Assembly (NCBI GenBank): GCA_964017065.1
Contig: OZ024786.1
Span: forward strand, 5,061,781-5,125,780
Length of the DNA: 64,000 nucleotides
Direction: 5' to 3'
Origin: Haliclona indistincta
Taxonomy: Eukaryota > Porifera > Demospongiae > Haplosclerida > Chalinidae
The notes below the pieces were generated by a model. That model saw nothing but the letters and a program-made list of their open reading frames with translations, had not been told where the DNA came from and searched no databases. Below are positions 35,615-45,398 of the stretch, in pieces (position 1 is the first letter of the stretch; each line of letters begins with the position of its first letter). The position numbers and the translations under genes are program-made.

Positions 35615-36640
35615 ATGATGACATTTTATTCTACTGTCCAGAAATCTGCTACCAGCTGATTACAAACGTGCCTATTCTATGATCAAGTCTCATCTTGTGC
35701 CTATAACAGAATATCATGCTTGCCCAAATGACTGCATTTTATATCGCGGTGCACACATTGATGCTGCACATTGTCCTAAGTGTGGAGAAGAAAGATTTTC
35801 AGATAGAGGAATCCCAAAAAAACGGTCCAAATACCTGTCGCTTGGTTCACGTATAAAACGATATTTCGGTAATGAAAGCATTTCCAAGTTACTCCAAAGC
35901 CATAGCACAACAGCGATGTCTGATGATGTTCACGACATTCACCAAACAACGACATGGAAGGAGTGGTATTCACAAGGTGGCATCTTTGGAGGAGATTGTC
36001 GAGGACTTTCAATGACTTTGTGTTTAGATGGTACATAAGAGCGAATCTCGAAAGAGCGAATCTCTTATAGCATGTGTCCAATACTTATTTCTTTCCTGAA
36101 TTTACCTGCTGCTCTCCGTCGAAGTGCTGGGTTTCTTCAGCTGATAGGGATTATTCCCGGTCGAAAAGAGCCTAAAAACACTGACCCTTACATCCAAGTA
36201 TTAATTGATGAACTCCAATAATTTAATGGAACTAAGATATTTGACGCTCATCAACAAAATTGGTTTCATGCACAAGCACTGCTCCAAGTGATGGATTATC
36301 CTGGTCGAAACAGTTTTTCATTCTCATGGCCATGGTCAGCAACAACATTATTAAGACTGTGCAGTATATTATTAGCTATTATACATGTACACATTCACGA
36401 TTATTTCCAACTTGCATTTCAGCTGATATTAAATTTGCATAATATTGTAGGTGCAGGGGCATACCCTGGGTGCTGTTATTGCCAGACTATGGGTGAACAC
36501 TCTTCAACTTTGAAAAAAATGATTTATCTACAGCACAGAAGGTTCTTGCCTGAAAACCATCCCTTAGGAAAAAAAAACCACACTGTTTCCAGACAACAAA
36601 TTTGTAAGAGCTCCTCCTGCTACCAAAGATATGGAATATT
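35615..36640 (+). pseudogene. CACTA/EnSpm (Tnp2-type) transposase remnant
   Basis: Plus-strand blocks in family order. First is PADYKRAYSMIKSHLVPI, then EYHACPNDCILYRG...CPKCGEERF (the zinc-ribbon typical of Tnp2), YLSLGSRIKRYFG and a DIHQTTTWKEWYSQGGIFGG ... LSMTLCLDGT end at about 36038. After a gap of stops come MCPILISFLNLPAALR, IGIIPGRKEPKNTDPYIQVL then DEL (about 36070-36220), and GAYPGCCYCQTMGEHSSTLK then HRRFLPENHPLGKKN (about 36450-36580). This matches the Transposase_21 layout (IPGPxxPxxxxxYLxPLxxEL; CxxC; HRRFLPxxHPLR). Several stops and frame changes show it is dead. Confidence 0.72.
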
Positions 36641-36734
36641 TTTATGAAAAAAACTTAAACTGTTTCTCGTGATTAACATTACAGAGTGCAAATAGTTTCT
36701 ATAGTCAGGACAGTACCACTTAGCAGACAAAGCA
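36641..36734 (+). repeat. Dispersed repeat, copy 2
   Basis: The second copy of the unit at 33592-33690. It begins within the end of the Tnp2 remnant, so that remnant may have been cut here. Confidence 0.8.
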
Positions 36735-36871
36735 AAATTTTAGCAATTACCTGAATTACTTCAGCATACACACCACGTTTTGTAATCGGGTTGTGAGTAT
36801 GGCACACATTTCACCTGTGACTGCATGTTGGATTATGCTAGCTCAGTGCTAATTGTCACTCATGCCTGCAG

Positions 36872-37242
36872 GTAGAGGTACTGCTCAAATACATCAGGAA
36901 TGAAGAAGAGCGCAAGGCGATTCTGCACTCTTGTCATATCGAACCTACGTCTGGGCATTTGAGCAGAGTACGTACTATGTACAGAATTAAGCAAAGGTTC
37001 ATGTGGACGGGCATGTACAAGGATGTGCAGCAGTTGGTACGTTTATATTTTGTTTCATCACAATTGGTTATTTGACGTGTGTATAGGTAATGACGTGTGA
37101 TGTGTGTCAACTTATGAACAGGAAGTTGACAACAGGCAGTCCCTGTCTCGATCCCATACCTGTTAAGTCACTCTGGTATATGATCGGTATTGATTTTATT
37201 GGTCCCATTCGCCCGAGAGGAAACAATGGCAATCAGTTTATA
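36872..37242 (+). pseudogene. Retrotransposon-type integrase, 5' part (zinc-binding domain and start of core)
   Basis: Two exons with GT/AG borders (36872-37036; intron 37037-37086; 37087-37242). Exon 1 encodes the HHCC zinc domain start (HSCHIEPTSGHLSRVRTMYR, then RFMWTGMYKDVQQL). Exon 2 supplies CDVCQLMNRK and IPVKSLWYMIGIDFIGPI up to NGNQFI. This is the beginning of the catalytic core with the first Asp (IDF). The layout fits Ty3/Gypsy-type or Ginger-type integrases (intron presence favours a DNA transposon or a domesticated gene). The reading frame is cut at 37242 by a 4.7-kb insertion and resumes at 41961. Confidence 0.75.
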
Positions 37243-40200
37243 ATGAGCATTCATGACGCAAGGCATTAATGCAGTTAATAAACGAGTGGACACTCCCCCC
37301 AGCGTGCTTGCAGTGCGTATGCGCATCACTTGTAGATCACTCATCCCTGCCACGCTACCTGGTCAGTGTTTGCTTCTCTCTTATCCCCTACTGGCCTTGC
37401 TACCTTACAAGAACATCAAGCTTTGGTCCCCGCGCGTGGTTAGAGGCAGCATCGTGTTCACGGGTTGTATTTGCAATGCCAATGGTTTATGGCGTTGGCA
37501 GGTTGCTGGCTTGTGTCCATGGGTGCTACCGTTCGGCGCTAGACAGGTATAGGCCATCCACGAGGTGAGTGCCACGTTGTGGTTCCTTGACTGTTGGCAT
37601 CGTACTTACCTACCCATCAAAGCAATATCTGTTTTAAGTAAGCTGCATGCGTGTCATGATGGTAGTTTATGTGGTCGTTGAGTTCAGAAATAGCGCGCAC
37701 ACTGTTCATTCGCCTCAGGAGTTTTGTGGCCTGGTTCGTTCCCATGTTGGTTGATGTTTTAATATTATTTTTGTAGCCGGTTTTTACATGGCACTTACAA
37801 AGATTGTCCGTATACACAATATTTACTCAGGTAGCCGTTCTTCTGTCTGGTGGTTGCTCGAAAGGTATCCTATAGCACTGGCAGAGCTGTTATCGTGCAA
37901 CTCTGCTTAGTTAGCTGTGGATAAGGGATGATATCTCGATAGCTACCAGCTAGAGTGGGCTATGTTGCTACTTGTCTTGTTATTGTTTTGTAATAGTTTT
38001 TTTTTTTTGGTTATTGGTGTGTTGGTGTCCAGCAATTAGGTTCTGGCCATAGTTTAGGCTCGTAGAGAGTGGCCCAAGTGTACACAATTGCATGAATTCA
38101 TTAAATGGCTAAGTAGCAAGAAGGTACATCTTTCGCGGCATAGTTTAGTTTCGTGGCAATCTACGGGTGTGCAGATCAATTGCTAATTCCTCACCAGCAT
38201 GTTTCATAAGTCAAGCGTATCCCACTGGTGGAATAGCCATGTATGCTAGTAAAGTATTTTTAGAATTCTCGTGAGGTTGGATAGTTACATTGGCTGAAAT
38301 CCTGCGGGTCAAGGTACTAAGGATGTACCAAGAGTACCAAGAAGGTATCGAGACTTGGCTGGTTAAGGTAGTTGCACCCCCAAGCCAGCCCATTCATGTG
38401 CCCATGGCAGCCGTGGATGATATCTGTATGTGTGGTTACAGTTCCCTTGGTTATTAAGTGCAGTTGCTGGCGGGTATATTCAGTATGGCATGTGGTTAGC
38501 TATCAGTATGTGGTTAGCTACAGTCAGGCTCCCGACTGTACGAGTCCATTGCATGCTTAGTGCTCATCACGTTGGCTTGACTTTGATATGATAGTCAACA
38601 GCCTATTGGCATTGAAGAATACATGCCGTGTTTATTGTTTCATGCTGTGATTACGAGTTTAATGTGCAGTGCTTCTTAAAGATATACACCTTTTATAAGT
38701 CCATAGTTTTGTTTAACATTACCATTATAGGGCTGCGTAAGTTGTTGTGTATAATAGGCCCCTGGCCGGGGCACCCTCTCCATAATGGGTGGTTTTGTTG
38801 GTCCCAGTGGTGTCTGCCTTGGAGGGGTTCCGCTGTAGTCAGTTCTGGCCATTGCATTGTCCTTGGGTGTTAGTGACTATGTTTTAGTTTGTTTAGGAGC
38901 ACTGTGTCCAGTGCCTCTGCCATTTGGTGGGCTCTCATGCATTGTCAGTGGAATTGTTGTCCGGGAAGCTCCACGTGAGCGTAGTCTATAGCTTACAGTC
39001 CTTGAAGTGTTCACCAGGGTTTGACGGCGACTGTGTCTGTCCGCTACCATTCAGAATGGCTGATCGGCTGCTGATTCAAGGCACATTGCATGAGCATACT
39101 GGGGATTCATGTAGTGGGTTGAGCCATGGGGCAGTGTAGTGTTAGCAAAGTGTATAGTACTGGATTCGTCAGCCTTACATCTAGCTGCAGGGTATGGGAT
39201 ATCATAGGTGACGAATTTCAGGTGACAGGGTATAATGTGTCGGGTGCTTAGGTCAACCATACGGCCATGACAATGGCGTGGTTCCCACCTATAGCTTGAT
39301 TGGCACCTAGAGCTTGTGTATTTGTTGCTATAGTGACTTACCAATTGAGGCACGTTGTAAACCCTGCTCTGGCCTATATGTATTTATATAGGATGGCTGC
39401 TAGGTGATAATCACATGGGCCTATGAATAGCACATCTAACCGACGTTAAACAGGCAAATCCAAGCATATTGTTACTGTTATGATAGAGGGCAACTCTTCG
39501 TTTATTAGGTATGTAGTTGAGCCTTATCTAGGAGCGTTACCTGGTTTTGAGCTATTGTTGACTCGAGATTCAGGGGGTATTCCTGTTTTGTTTGAGAGAT
39601 GCGTCATTCAACCGAGAGTTGACAGTCGCACCCCCAGAACACCTGTTTGTCACTGTTACACTAGCTTAGACAGAGGTTTGTATGTGTGCTGTTGTGTTAG
39701 CTATAGTTGTTTGTCTAATACTTACGCTCTGCGGGTCATGACAAGCTGTCGAGTCGAAATGACAGATCCCTTGGCACACAAGGTTTGCACTGAACACCAG
39801 AATGCTTGCCTGCGATACATACGCATGCCACCTTCTGATTTAGCAAAGGCATCCGCTAGGTCGCTTCCCCCTCTCACATCTTCACTACCTCAGGTATTGA
39901 GATCAGTGTTAGGCGTAGGAGTCGTCCATCTGTGTTTGTATGTGTTGCTTTTACGATTTCTGCTGTGTTTGCTCCCTAAGAAAAGTTATGATAATGTGTC
40001 TCGTATTATGGGAGATGAAGGTATTAGTTGTCGGACTGTTGAGAGGGTAGAGGATGTTGATATTGTTTGAGTGCATGATCATGTTAGTGGGGTATGGGCC
40101 ATGCACTCTGATCACAAGGAGGTTAGCAGGAGTGCTGCCATCCTTTGGTGCGTGCCGATACTCAGCAGGCCGCCTGCATGCTTGTTGCGTAGCAGATGCA

Positions 40201-40475
40201 TGGTAGAAACGTTCCCCTGCAAGATGTTGCGGGAGCCATTACGTTCCCCCGTGAGAGCAACGGGTGCTCATTGTATGCAATCCTCCGTCATGGTTCACGG
40301 GTGCTCTTGCTATGCAATCCCCCGTCATGGTTCACGGGAGCACAGGCGTTCCCCTTCTGTTAAGGAGGTGTTTATGTGTTTATGTTAGCAAAGGGGGAGT
40401 GTCCCAAGCAGCTTACCAATCACCTTCCTGTCCATGTGATGGTGTGGAAGGCTTCACGTCCGCGAAGTTGATTAA
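37243..40475 (+). mobile_element. Unknown element, long copy (A) of a tandem pair
   Basis: Starts ATGAGCATTCATGACGCAAG and ends CCGCGAAGTTGATTAA. It shares its first 137 bases and its last about 375 bases with copy B, which follows immediately. The middle (37380-40100) is unique to this copy. It holds a few open frames (e.g. 39480-40070, Cys- and Leu-rich) without recognisable domains. No terminal inverted repeats, LTR-like TG...CA ends or target duplication could be found. The insertion splits the integrase exactly. The superfamily is unknown. Confidence 0.6.
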
Positions 40476-41960
40476 ATGAGCATTCATGACGCAAGGCATT
40501 AATGCAGTTAATAAACGAGTGGACACTCCCCCCAGCGTGCTTGCAGTGCGTATGCGCATCACTTGTAGATCACTCATCCCTGCCACGCTACCTGGTCAGT
40601 GTTTGCTTCTCCCCACCCGCCTCCCCGGGGCTAAGAGTCTTTTGGTTTTTTTTTTTCTCAGGCTGTGATTCCTGTTGTCGGTGCTGCGATTATTTTTGTT
40701 GTCTGTTTCTGTTCGTGTGTTCGTAGGTCCGTCAGTTTTTTCTCCGTTTTAATTATTATTATTTTTTTATTGTTGTCTTCTATGTTTGTTTGTTTGTTTG
40801 TCCGTCTGTTGTTTTATGTTTGTGTTCTTCTATGTTTGTTCGTCTTCCCTCCACTCTTTGGAGTGTGAGCACTGCTTGGGCTACTGGTGCCAGGGTTGGC
40901 ACACACTCCCCCAGGTCAGGTCACAGAGGCTATGCACTCTGATCACAAGGAGGTTAGCAGGAGTGCTGCCATCCTTTGGTGCGTGCCGATACTCAGCAGG
41001 CCGCCTGCATGCTTGTTGCGTAGCAGATGCACGGTAGAAACGTTCCCCGGCAAGATGTTGTGGGAGCCATTACGTTCCCCCGTGAGAGCAACGGGTGCAC
41101 ATTGTATGCAATCCCCCGTCATGGTTCACGGGTGCTCTTGCTATGCAATCCCCCGTCATGGTTCACGGGAGCACAGGCGTTCCCCTTCTGTTAAGGAGGT
41201 GTTTGGCGTTCCCCTTCTGTTAACCCTTTAACCCCTAATGACGCCTTTTGGCGTCATAATTGACTCCACCTACTCTAGACGTCATAACTAGTGTGAAAAG
41301 TGCTCTAGAAAGGTCAAATCAGGTTTAATTGCAAATTAACTGAAAAAACCCACTGTTTTTCGACGCGCCCTCCCCACTAAACCATAAAGAACACAGGACG
41401 GGGGGATTTTTAAAGGGGGGTGTCCCCCCTTTAATCCGGGGTTCGAAGGGGCAGAGCCCCTCGCCGCTTTCCGCATTTTTGGGGCTTCAGGGTGCCCGGA
41501 AATGCATACTTTGGCATAGAATATGGTCTAAACTGTGCTGTTTGCTCACCTGGACACCACCAGGTTTTTGTATCAGTCACCAGGGCTAAAGGAAGACCAA
41601 AATTGGCTGGAAAATGACGAGGACGCAGCACTTAAGCGGCTTCAGTTCCGAAGTGGGAGTGGCCAACTCAGACTTTAGTACATGGTCGTAAACTTTGACA
41701 TGCCAGGAAAAAACAGTGCTAGTTTGGAACAGCTAGCGTACTGCATGCTGTAGAAAATCGCAAGACAAACTGTCAGCTTAGAGGAAGTCAAATTTTCGTC
41801 AAAATAATTCAGTAATTAAAGGGTTAAGGAGGTGTTTGGCGTTCCCCTTCTGTTAAGGAGGTGTTTATGTTAGCAAAGGGGGAGTGTCCCAAGCAGCTTA
41901 CCAATCACCTTCCTGTCCATGTGATGGTGTGGAAGGCTTCACGTCCGCGAATTTGATTAA
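40476..41960 (+). mobile_element. Unknown element, short copy (B) of a tandem pair
   Basis: Directly abuts copy A head-to-tail with no bases between. It has the same 5' 137 bases (40476-40612) and the same 3' part from ATGCACTCTGATCACAAGG (40932) on, but a different, T-rich middle (40613-40931). Near its end a 29-bp unit (GGCGTTCCCCTTCTGTTAAG...) is repeated, and one repeat is split by the MITE at 41224-41823. Without that MITE the copy is about 880 bp. The shared 3' part contains repeated CCCGTCATGGTTCACGGG palindrome words. Confidence 0.6.
41224..41823. mobile_element. 600-bp TTAA-flanked piggyBac-type MITE
   Basis: Ends CCCTTTAA (41224) and TTAAAGGG (to 41823), flanked by TTAA on both sides (41220-41223, 41824-41827). 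CCC...GGG with TTAA is the standard piggyBac signature. A perfect small palindrome (GACGCCTTTTGGCGTC) lies 16 bases inside the left end. No ORF longer than about 60 codons. It sits inside the 29-bp repeat of element B, so it arrived after it. Confidence 0.85.
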
Positions 41961-42051
41961 TTAACAGTAACAGACTAATTCACCAAGTGGGCTGAAGCAC
42001 CCACAACACCAGATAAGAGTGCTGTTTCAGTTGCAAGTGTTTTCTTTAAGG
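41961..42051 (+). pseudogene. Retrotransposon-type integrase, continuation of the core
   Basis: Directly after the insertion the frame resumes with LTVTD, a stop (TAA at 41976-41978 where the family has Tyr, TAC/TAT), then FTKWAEAPTTPDKSAVSVAS and VFFK. This is the 'xLTxTDYFTKWxEAxPxxxxxAxxVAxxxF' continuation of the integrase core seen before 37242. A hAT element end begins at 42052 and cuts it again. With two insertions and a stop the gene is dead. Confidence 0.75.
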
Positions 42052-42700
42052 TAGTGCTGGGCGATATTTCAATAATATTGTTACATCGCGGTTATCGTAT
42101 TGACGATATTGATATCGTGGGCAGTTTGGTTGAACGATATTATCGTATCGTACGATAATTGCTTTACGCGCATGCGCAAAAAATGAATTAAGCGCGTGAT
42201 GAGCATGAGCGAGCTAGCTAGCTAGACGATCAATCGACAGCGGCTGGAGAGAGATCGGCTCTTACTACTATCTGTACTGACTGACTGTTTTAGCTAACCT
42301 AGCTATGGAACCCGAGCAGGAACGTAATCAGGATGAAGCGGAGATCGATCGTGCTGAGGAGCCAGACGATCATGTGGACGATCTACTCGCAAAACCGAGG
42401 ACTAAGGCAGCGATTTGGTCTTTCTTTGGTTTTCTTCCAAGTGCTGAAGACAAGGATAAAATTGACAACTTAGACAAACCATTATGTAGGAAATGCCGCA
42501 AGCCAGTGCCAATCAAGTATTCTGCCACCTCCAATCTATACACTCACCTAAGATATCACCATAAGGAGCTTTATGAAACTGTAAAAGGCAATGCATCTTC
42601 TAGCTCAAGCTCTAGCTCTTCCCAAGCTTTATTCTCTTCCCATGTTAATTCCTCTATCTCTTTTATCATATATAATATTCTTATCTAACTTTGAAAAATA
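42052..42700 (+). mobile_element. hAT element, 5' end
   Basis: Begins TAGTGCTGGGCGATA, the same terminal repeat as the complete MITE at 51983-52362 (TAGTGCTGGGCGGTAT). The subterminal region is rich in CGATAT/ATCGTA words. It continues into a BED-finger ORF. No matching right end was found in the following kilobases, so only the 5' end is present, or the 3' end was lost. It interrupts the integrase gene. Confidence 0.65.
42305..42688 (+). CDS. BED zinc-finger N terminus of a hAT (ZBED-like) transposase
   Basis: ATG at 42305 opens a 127-codon frame. An acidic start (EPEQERNQDEAEIDRAEEPD) is followed by TKAAIWSFFGFLPSAED and CRKCRKPVPIKYSATSNLYT then HLRYHH. This is the BED finger (W-x-x-F/Y, C-x2-C, TSNLxxHLxxHH) of ZBED1-type hAT transposases, which binds the element ends. 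A Ser-rich linker follows and the frame ends in AT-rich DNA with the catalytic domain missing. It is probably truncated, or the first exon of a longer gene. Confidence 0.8.
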   Translation: MEPEQERNQDEAEIDRAEEPDDHVDDLLAKPRTKAAIWSFFGFLPSAEDKDKIDNLDKPLCRKCRKPVPIKYSATSNLYTHLRYHHKELYETVKGNASSSSSSSSSQALFSSHVNSSISFIIYNILI

Positions 42701-42773
42701 AGATAACCATAGTACTAGCTATCAATCTACACTATTGATATCAGCTTTAAACATATTTTGACATTTTGGAACT

Positions 42774-43256
42774 TTATGATGTCTCTCCATTTCTTGTTGC
42801 AGTTCTTTCATTCCAGTTCTTGGGATGATAAAGAGCGCTTGTTGACACTAGAGAACAATCGCTATCACAGCTGTCATCATCCGATGGGTCCCTCAGCCAG
42901 TGAGGGAAATTAGACTGATCGATTTTCATGTCGAACACCTCGGACACATCGTCTGTTAGAGGTACTGTCACAACACTGGTCGCTGTAATCTCTTTAGCTC
43001 TAATAGTGAAAGTAAATCTATAGAGAGTGGTATTGAAGACGACTACTTTACTTAACAAGATGTCCAGGTCATAGTACTCTCCTGGTACTTTCAGTTCAGT
43101 AACAACAGTATCACTATGTAATTCAGCTGTGAATGCTGTCACATTGGCTGCATAACCTGACACAACTGGAGTGTAGGTAGTGTGAGGTTTATAGTAGAGG
43201 TAGTTTCATTGACTATCAGTTGACCAATATTGCTATTCGTCAGAATCACTCAATAC
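42774..43256 (-). pseudogene. FN3-like extracellular receptor fragment with a frameshift
   Basis: The minus strand reads NIGQLIVNETTSTINLTLP then TLQLCQV in one frame (about 43256-43145). From about 43163 a second frame reads GYAANVTAFTAELHSDTVV, followed by VVVFNTTLYRFTFTIRA and a long polar part. The first part with 'TLxLPxLxxCxxYxxNVTAxT' looks like the F and G strands of a fibronectin type III domain. The change of frame there fits a single-base indel. It ends in an Asp/Ser-rich stretch (DPSDDDSCDSDCSL). It may belong with the Ig fragment at 14 kb to a family of adhesion receptors, but no link is shown. Confidence 0.4.
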
Positions 43257-43561
43257 ATTAGACCACTACTAGCAGCATGATCCAAATACAAATTGTACAC
43301 ATCCCAACTAAAAACGAAATTGGTGACTGTTCAAGGCAGGCTACCGTGTAGTAAACTTGCACACAGCACTAGAGCAATATCAAACACCCATAAACAGGAA
43401 CCGGCATCTCTACCGTCTTGTTTACCATCTTAATGAAACCAGATCTCTCTATACAAAAGACATGATTATTTGCATGCTTCTATACATCATTACTTAAGGC
43501 AACCCAGTGACAAGTAACGCCGAGTCGCACTACTGTAGTCACGAGCCTCGCTCCTTTTTAG

Positions 43562-43681
43562 CAGCTCCTCAAGCAAACACTCTCCGAGGAGAGCACTCAG
43601 CTTCGTGGTGAGGTGGAGAGGCTCAAGCAGGAGAAAACTCAGCTTCGTGGTGAGGTGGAGAGCCTCAACCAGACACAATGA
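43562..43681 (+). CDS. Coiled-coil exon with an internal duplicated heptad block
   Basis: Follows CTTTTTAG acceptor sequence. It encodes QLLKQTLSEESTQLRGEVER, then LKQEKTQLRGEVESLNQTQ and a stop. QLRGEVE occurs twice, 14 residues apart, because a 42-bp segment (ACTCAGCTTCGTGGTGAGGT...) is repeated. It is probably the terminal exon of a coiled-coil protein, otherwise unidentified. Confidence 0.35.
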   Translation, partial: QLLKQTLSEESTQLRGEVERLKQEKTQLRGEVESLNQTQ

Positions 43682-44844
43682 GAGAATACTGTTTAAGAAT
43701 TAACAAAATTTTTACACCCATTATTTTGTCCTATAGGAGCTAGTGAACCAATAATTGTCAAACTGGCAGAAAAGAAAGTGGCATTCTATATGCACTCAAT
43801 CTGCACTCTGATGCACATTCACTTCCGGAGGGATCAGCCATGTGCCACGCCTGTTACCACATGATTACGAGATAGCCACGCAATAGTAATTGTGCGAGGC
43901 ATGCTTGAGCATGCATCATGATACATGATATCTCCAGCTTTCAACCACTTGCACCAATCAAGACGTGGTAATGTGGTGTACTTGTTAGCTATGGCCTTGG
44001 ATACGAATCGTCCTAATGGATCTGATTCGCTGCTTCCTACATCAAGAATGCCAATGGGATTGTTAGAATACATTGTAACCTTTTCCATCTAAATTGGTTT
44101 AATCTCCATGCAGGTTCCAGGCCCACACTATTAAAGCTGAAGAAAATGAAGATACAAGTAATTCAAACAATTGCTGCTCTTTTATCAACTATAATAGTAC
44201 CTTGCTGTTGTTAAACTATGTGTAACGCTACTGTACTGACACAAAAAAAATTTTGAACTAGTTTCAACAAAAGTTTCAACTATAGGATAAAAATAATAGC
44301 ACTCTTTCAATCTAGCTGCTTATAAAAGCATACTTATGTTTAGAATTGATGATAATTAATGTTGACAGCAGCAAGAGTTAATAAAATAGCTTTACTTACA
44401 CACCTACCTGCAGTCAATCAAAATTACCTTGATGATGTGCAAGTTGAAACTTTAAAAAGTCCTTTATGAACTATAGTTGCCCTTTAGAAAAAGCTTTAAC
44501 ATGTTGTTCGGCAGGATTTCACAGTAGCCAGTTGTGAGCTAAAAAAATTAAGATTCATTGACGAATACACTCTTCGATCATGTTACATATTTGCGTGCTA
44601 CTATAGTTGGTGCCTTCCTTCTTGTGCCTCCTCCATCAGCAAACTTGACAGTAAGTGGTTCATTGGCTGCTAAAATCTAATATTATTAAAAAATCATAAT
44701 AATTATTACAAAATAAGTGAATTACTGTACTCACCCGATTAACAGGTGCTACGTGTAAAATAAATTTTGGAAGCATGATGCAGGCATGTTCTATCATTTT
44801 ACAGTGCAGACGTGCCATCTAGACGATTGTACTTTACTGTGCAG
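43682..44844. other. No gene recognised
   Basis: A minus-strand frame at 43834-44088 (contains PRLDWCKWLKAGD and TITIAWLSRNHVV) has no recognised family. A 20-base duplication (GTGCAGACGTGCCATCTAGA at about 44803 and 44840) lies at the acceptor of the next exon. Confidence 0.35.
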
Positions 44845-45398
44845 ACGTGCCATCTAGATCACCGAAGCGTCCTCTTGATGATGCAAGCGACAGTTTGCAA
44901 TTGAAAGATGCCACACCGTCGAAATTTGCGAAACTAAATGGGAGGTTAGTGAACCAGTCTCCTATGAAAGACGCGAATTTCTTCGACGGTCGAATAGGAG
45001 ACTCATCCGGCTCAATGCGTATTGTAGGATACTCTTCTTCAAAACAAAGTGCTGTAGCAGTACACCACGACAACTCTCAACCCGTACTACTAGAAGGGTG
45101 CAAAATTAAGAAGTCTGATTATAGAAATAAAGAACTGGAAGTTATTGTGAGAATCTTTACAAAAGTGAAAAGGTCTCCTCGAAAGATATATGTACAGGCC
45201 GCAATGATCATAGCTTCTGCAACAACTAGTACAACCATCACACTTAATCAGCTTGCAGCTACAGAAAAGAATGTTCGAGTTTGCGTCAATGTTAAGGTCA
45301 TGAAACTATTTGACAGAGTTGAAATAAAACCAGAAAATAAAACCAATAATTATTATTATTGCTTCAGATTTTCAAAGCGTTTAATGGGAAACACGTAG
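44845..45398 (+). CDS. OB-fold, RPA-like nucleic-acid-binding exon
   Basis: An exon after TTTACTGTGCAG. It starts SRSPKRPLDD (basic), then KFAKLNGRLVNQSPMKDANF, FDGRIGDSSGSMRIVGYSSS, QPVLLEGCKIKKSDYRNKEL and EVIVRIFTKVKRSPRKI. The pattern 'hxGxVxxxSPxKxxxxFxxxxxDxxxxxRhVxF...PVxLxxCxhKxS...hEhxhxxxTKVxxSPxK' resembles OB folds found in transposon-encoded or replication proteins of cnidarians and sponges. A second OB fold seems to start at about residue 135 (KNVRVCVNVKVMKLFDRVEI) and breaks off in AT-rich DNA. A single-stranded-DNA-binding role is likely, but inferred from the fold only. Confidence 0.4.

Noticed and set aside
37253..37380. Conserved small protein repeated at 40486
   Set aside because: The shared frame is simply the common 137-bp start of elements A and B.
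39480..40070. 196-codon frame inside element A
   Set aside because: Cys/Leu/Arg-rich with no motif, and GC-richer DNA makes long frames by chance. Not listed as a gene.
40665..40868. Hydrophobic membrane protein in element B
   Set aside because: T-rich low-complexity DNA gives Phe/Val/Leu/Cys strings; no start or domain.
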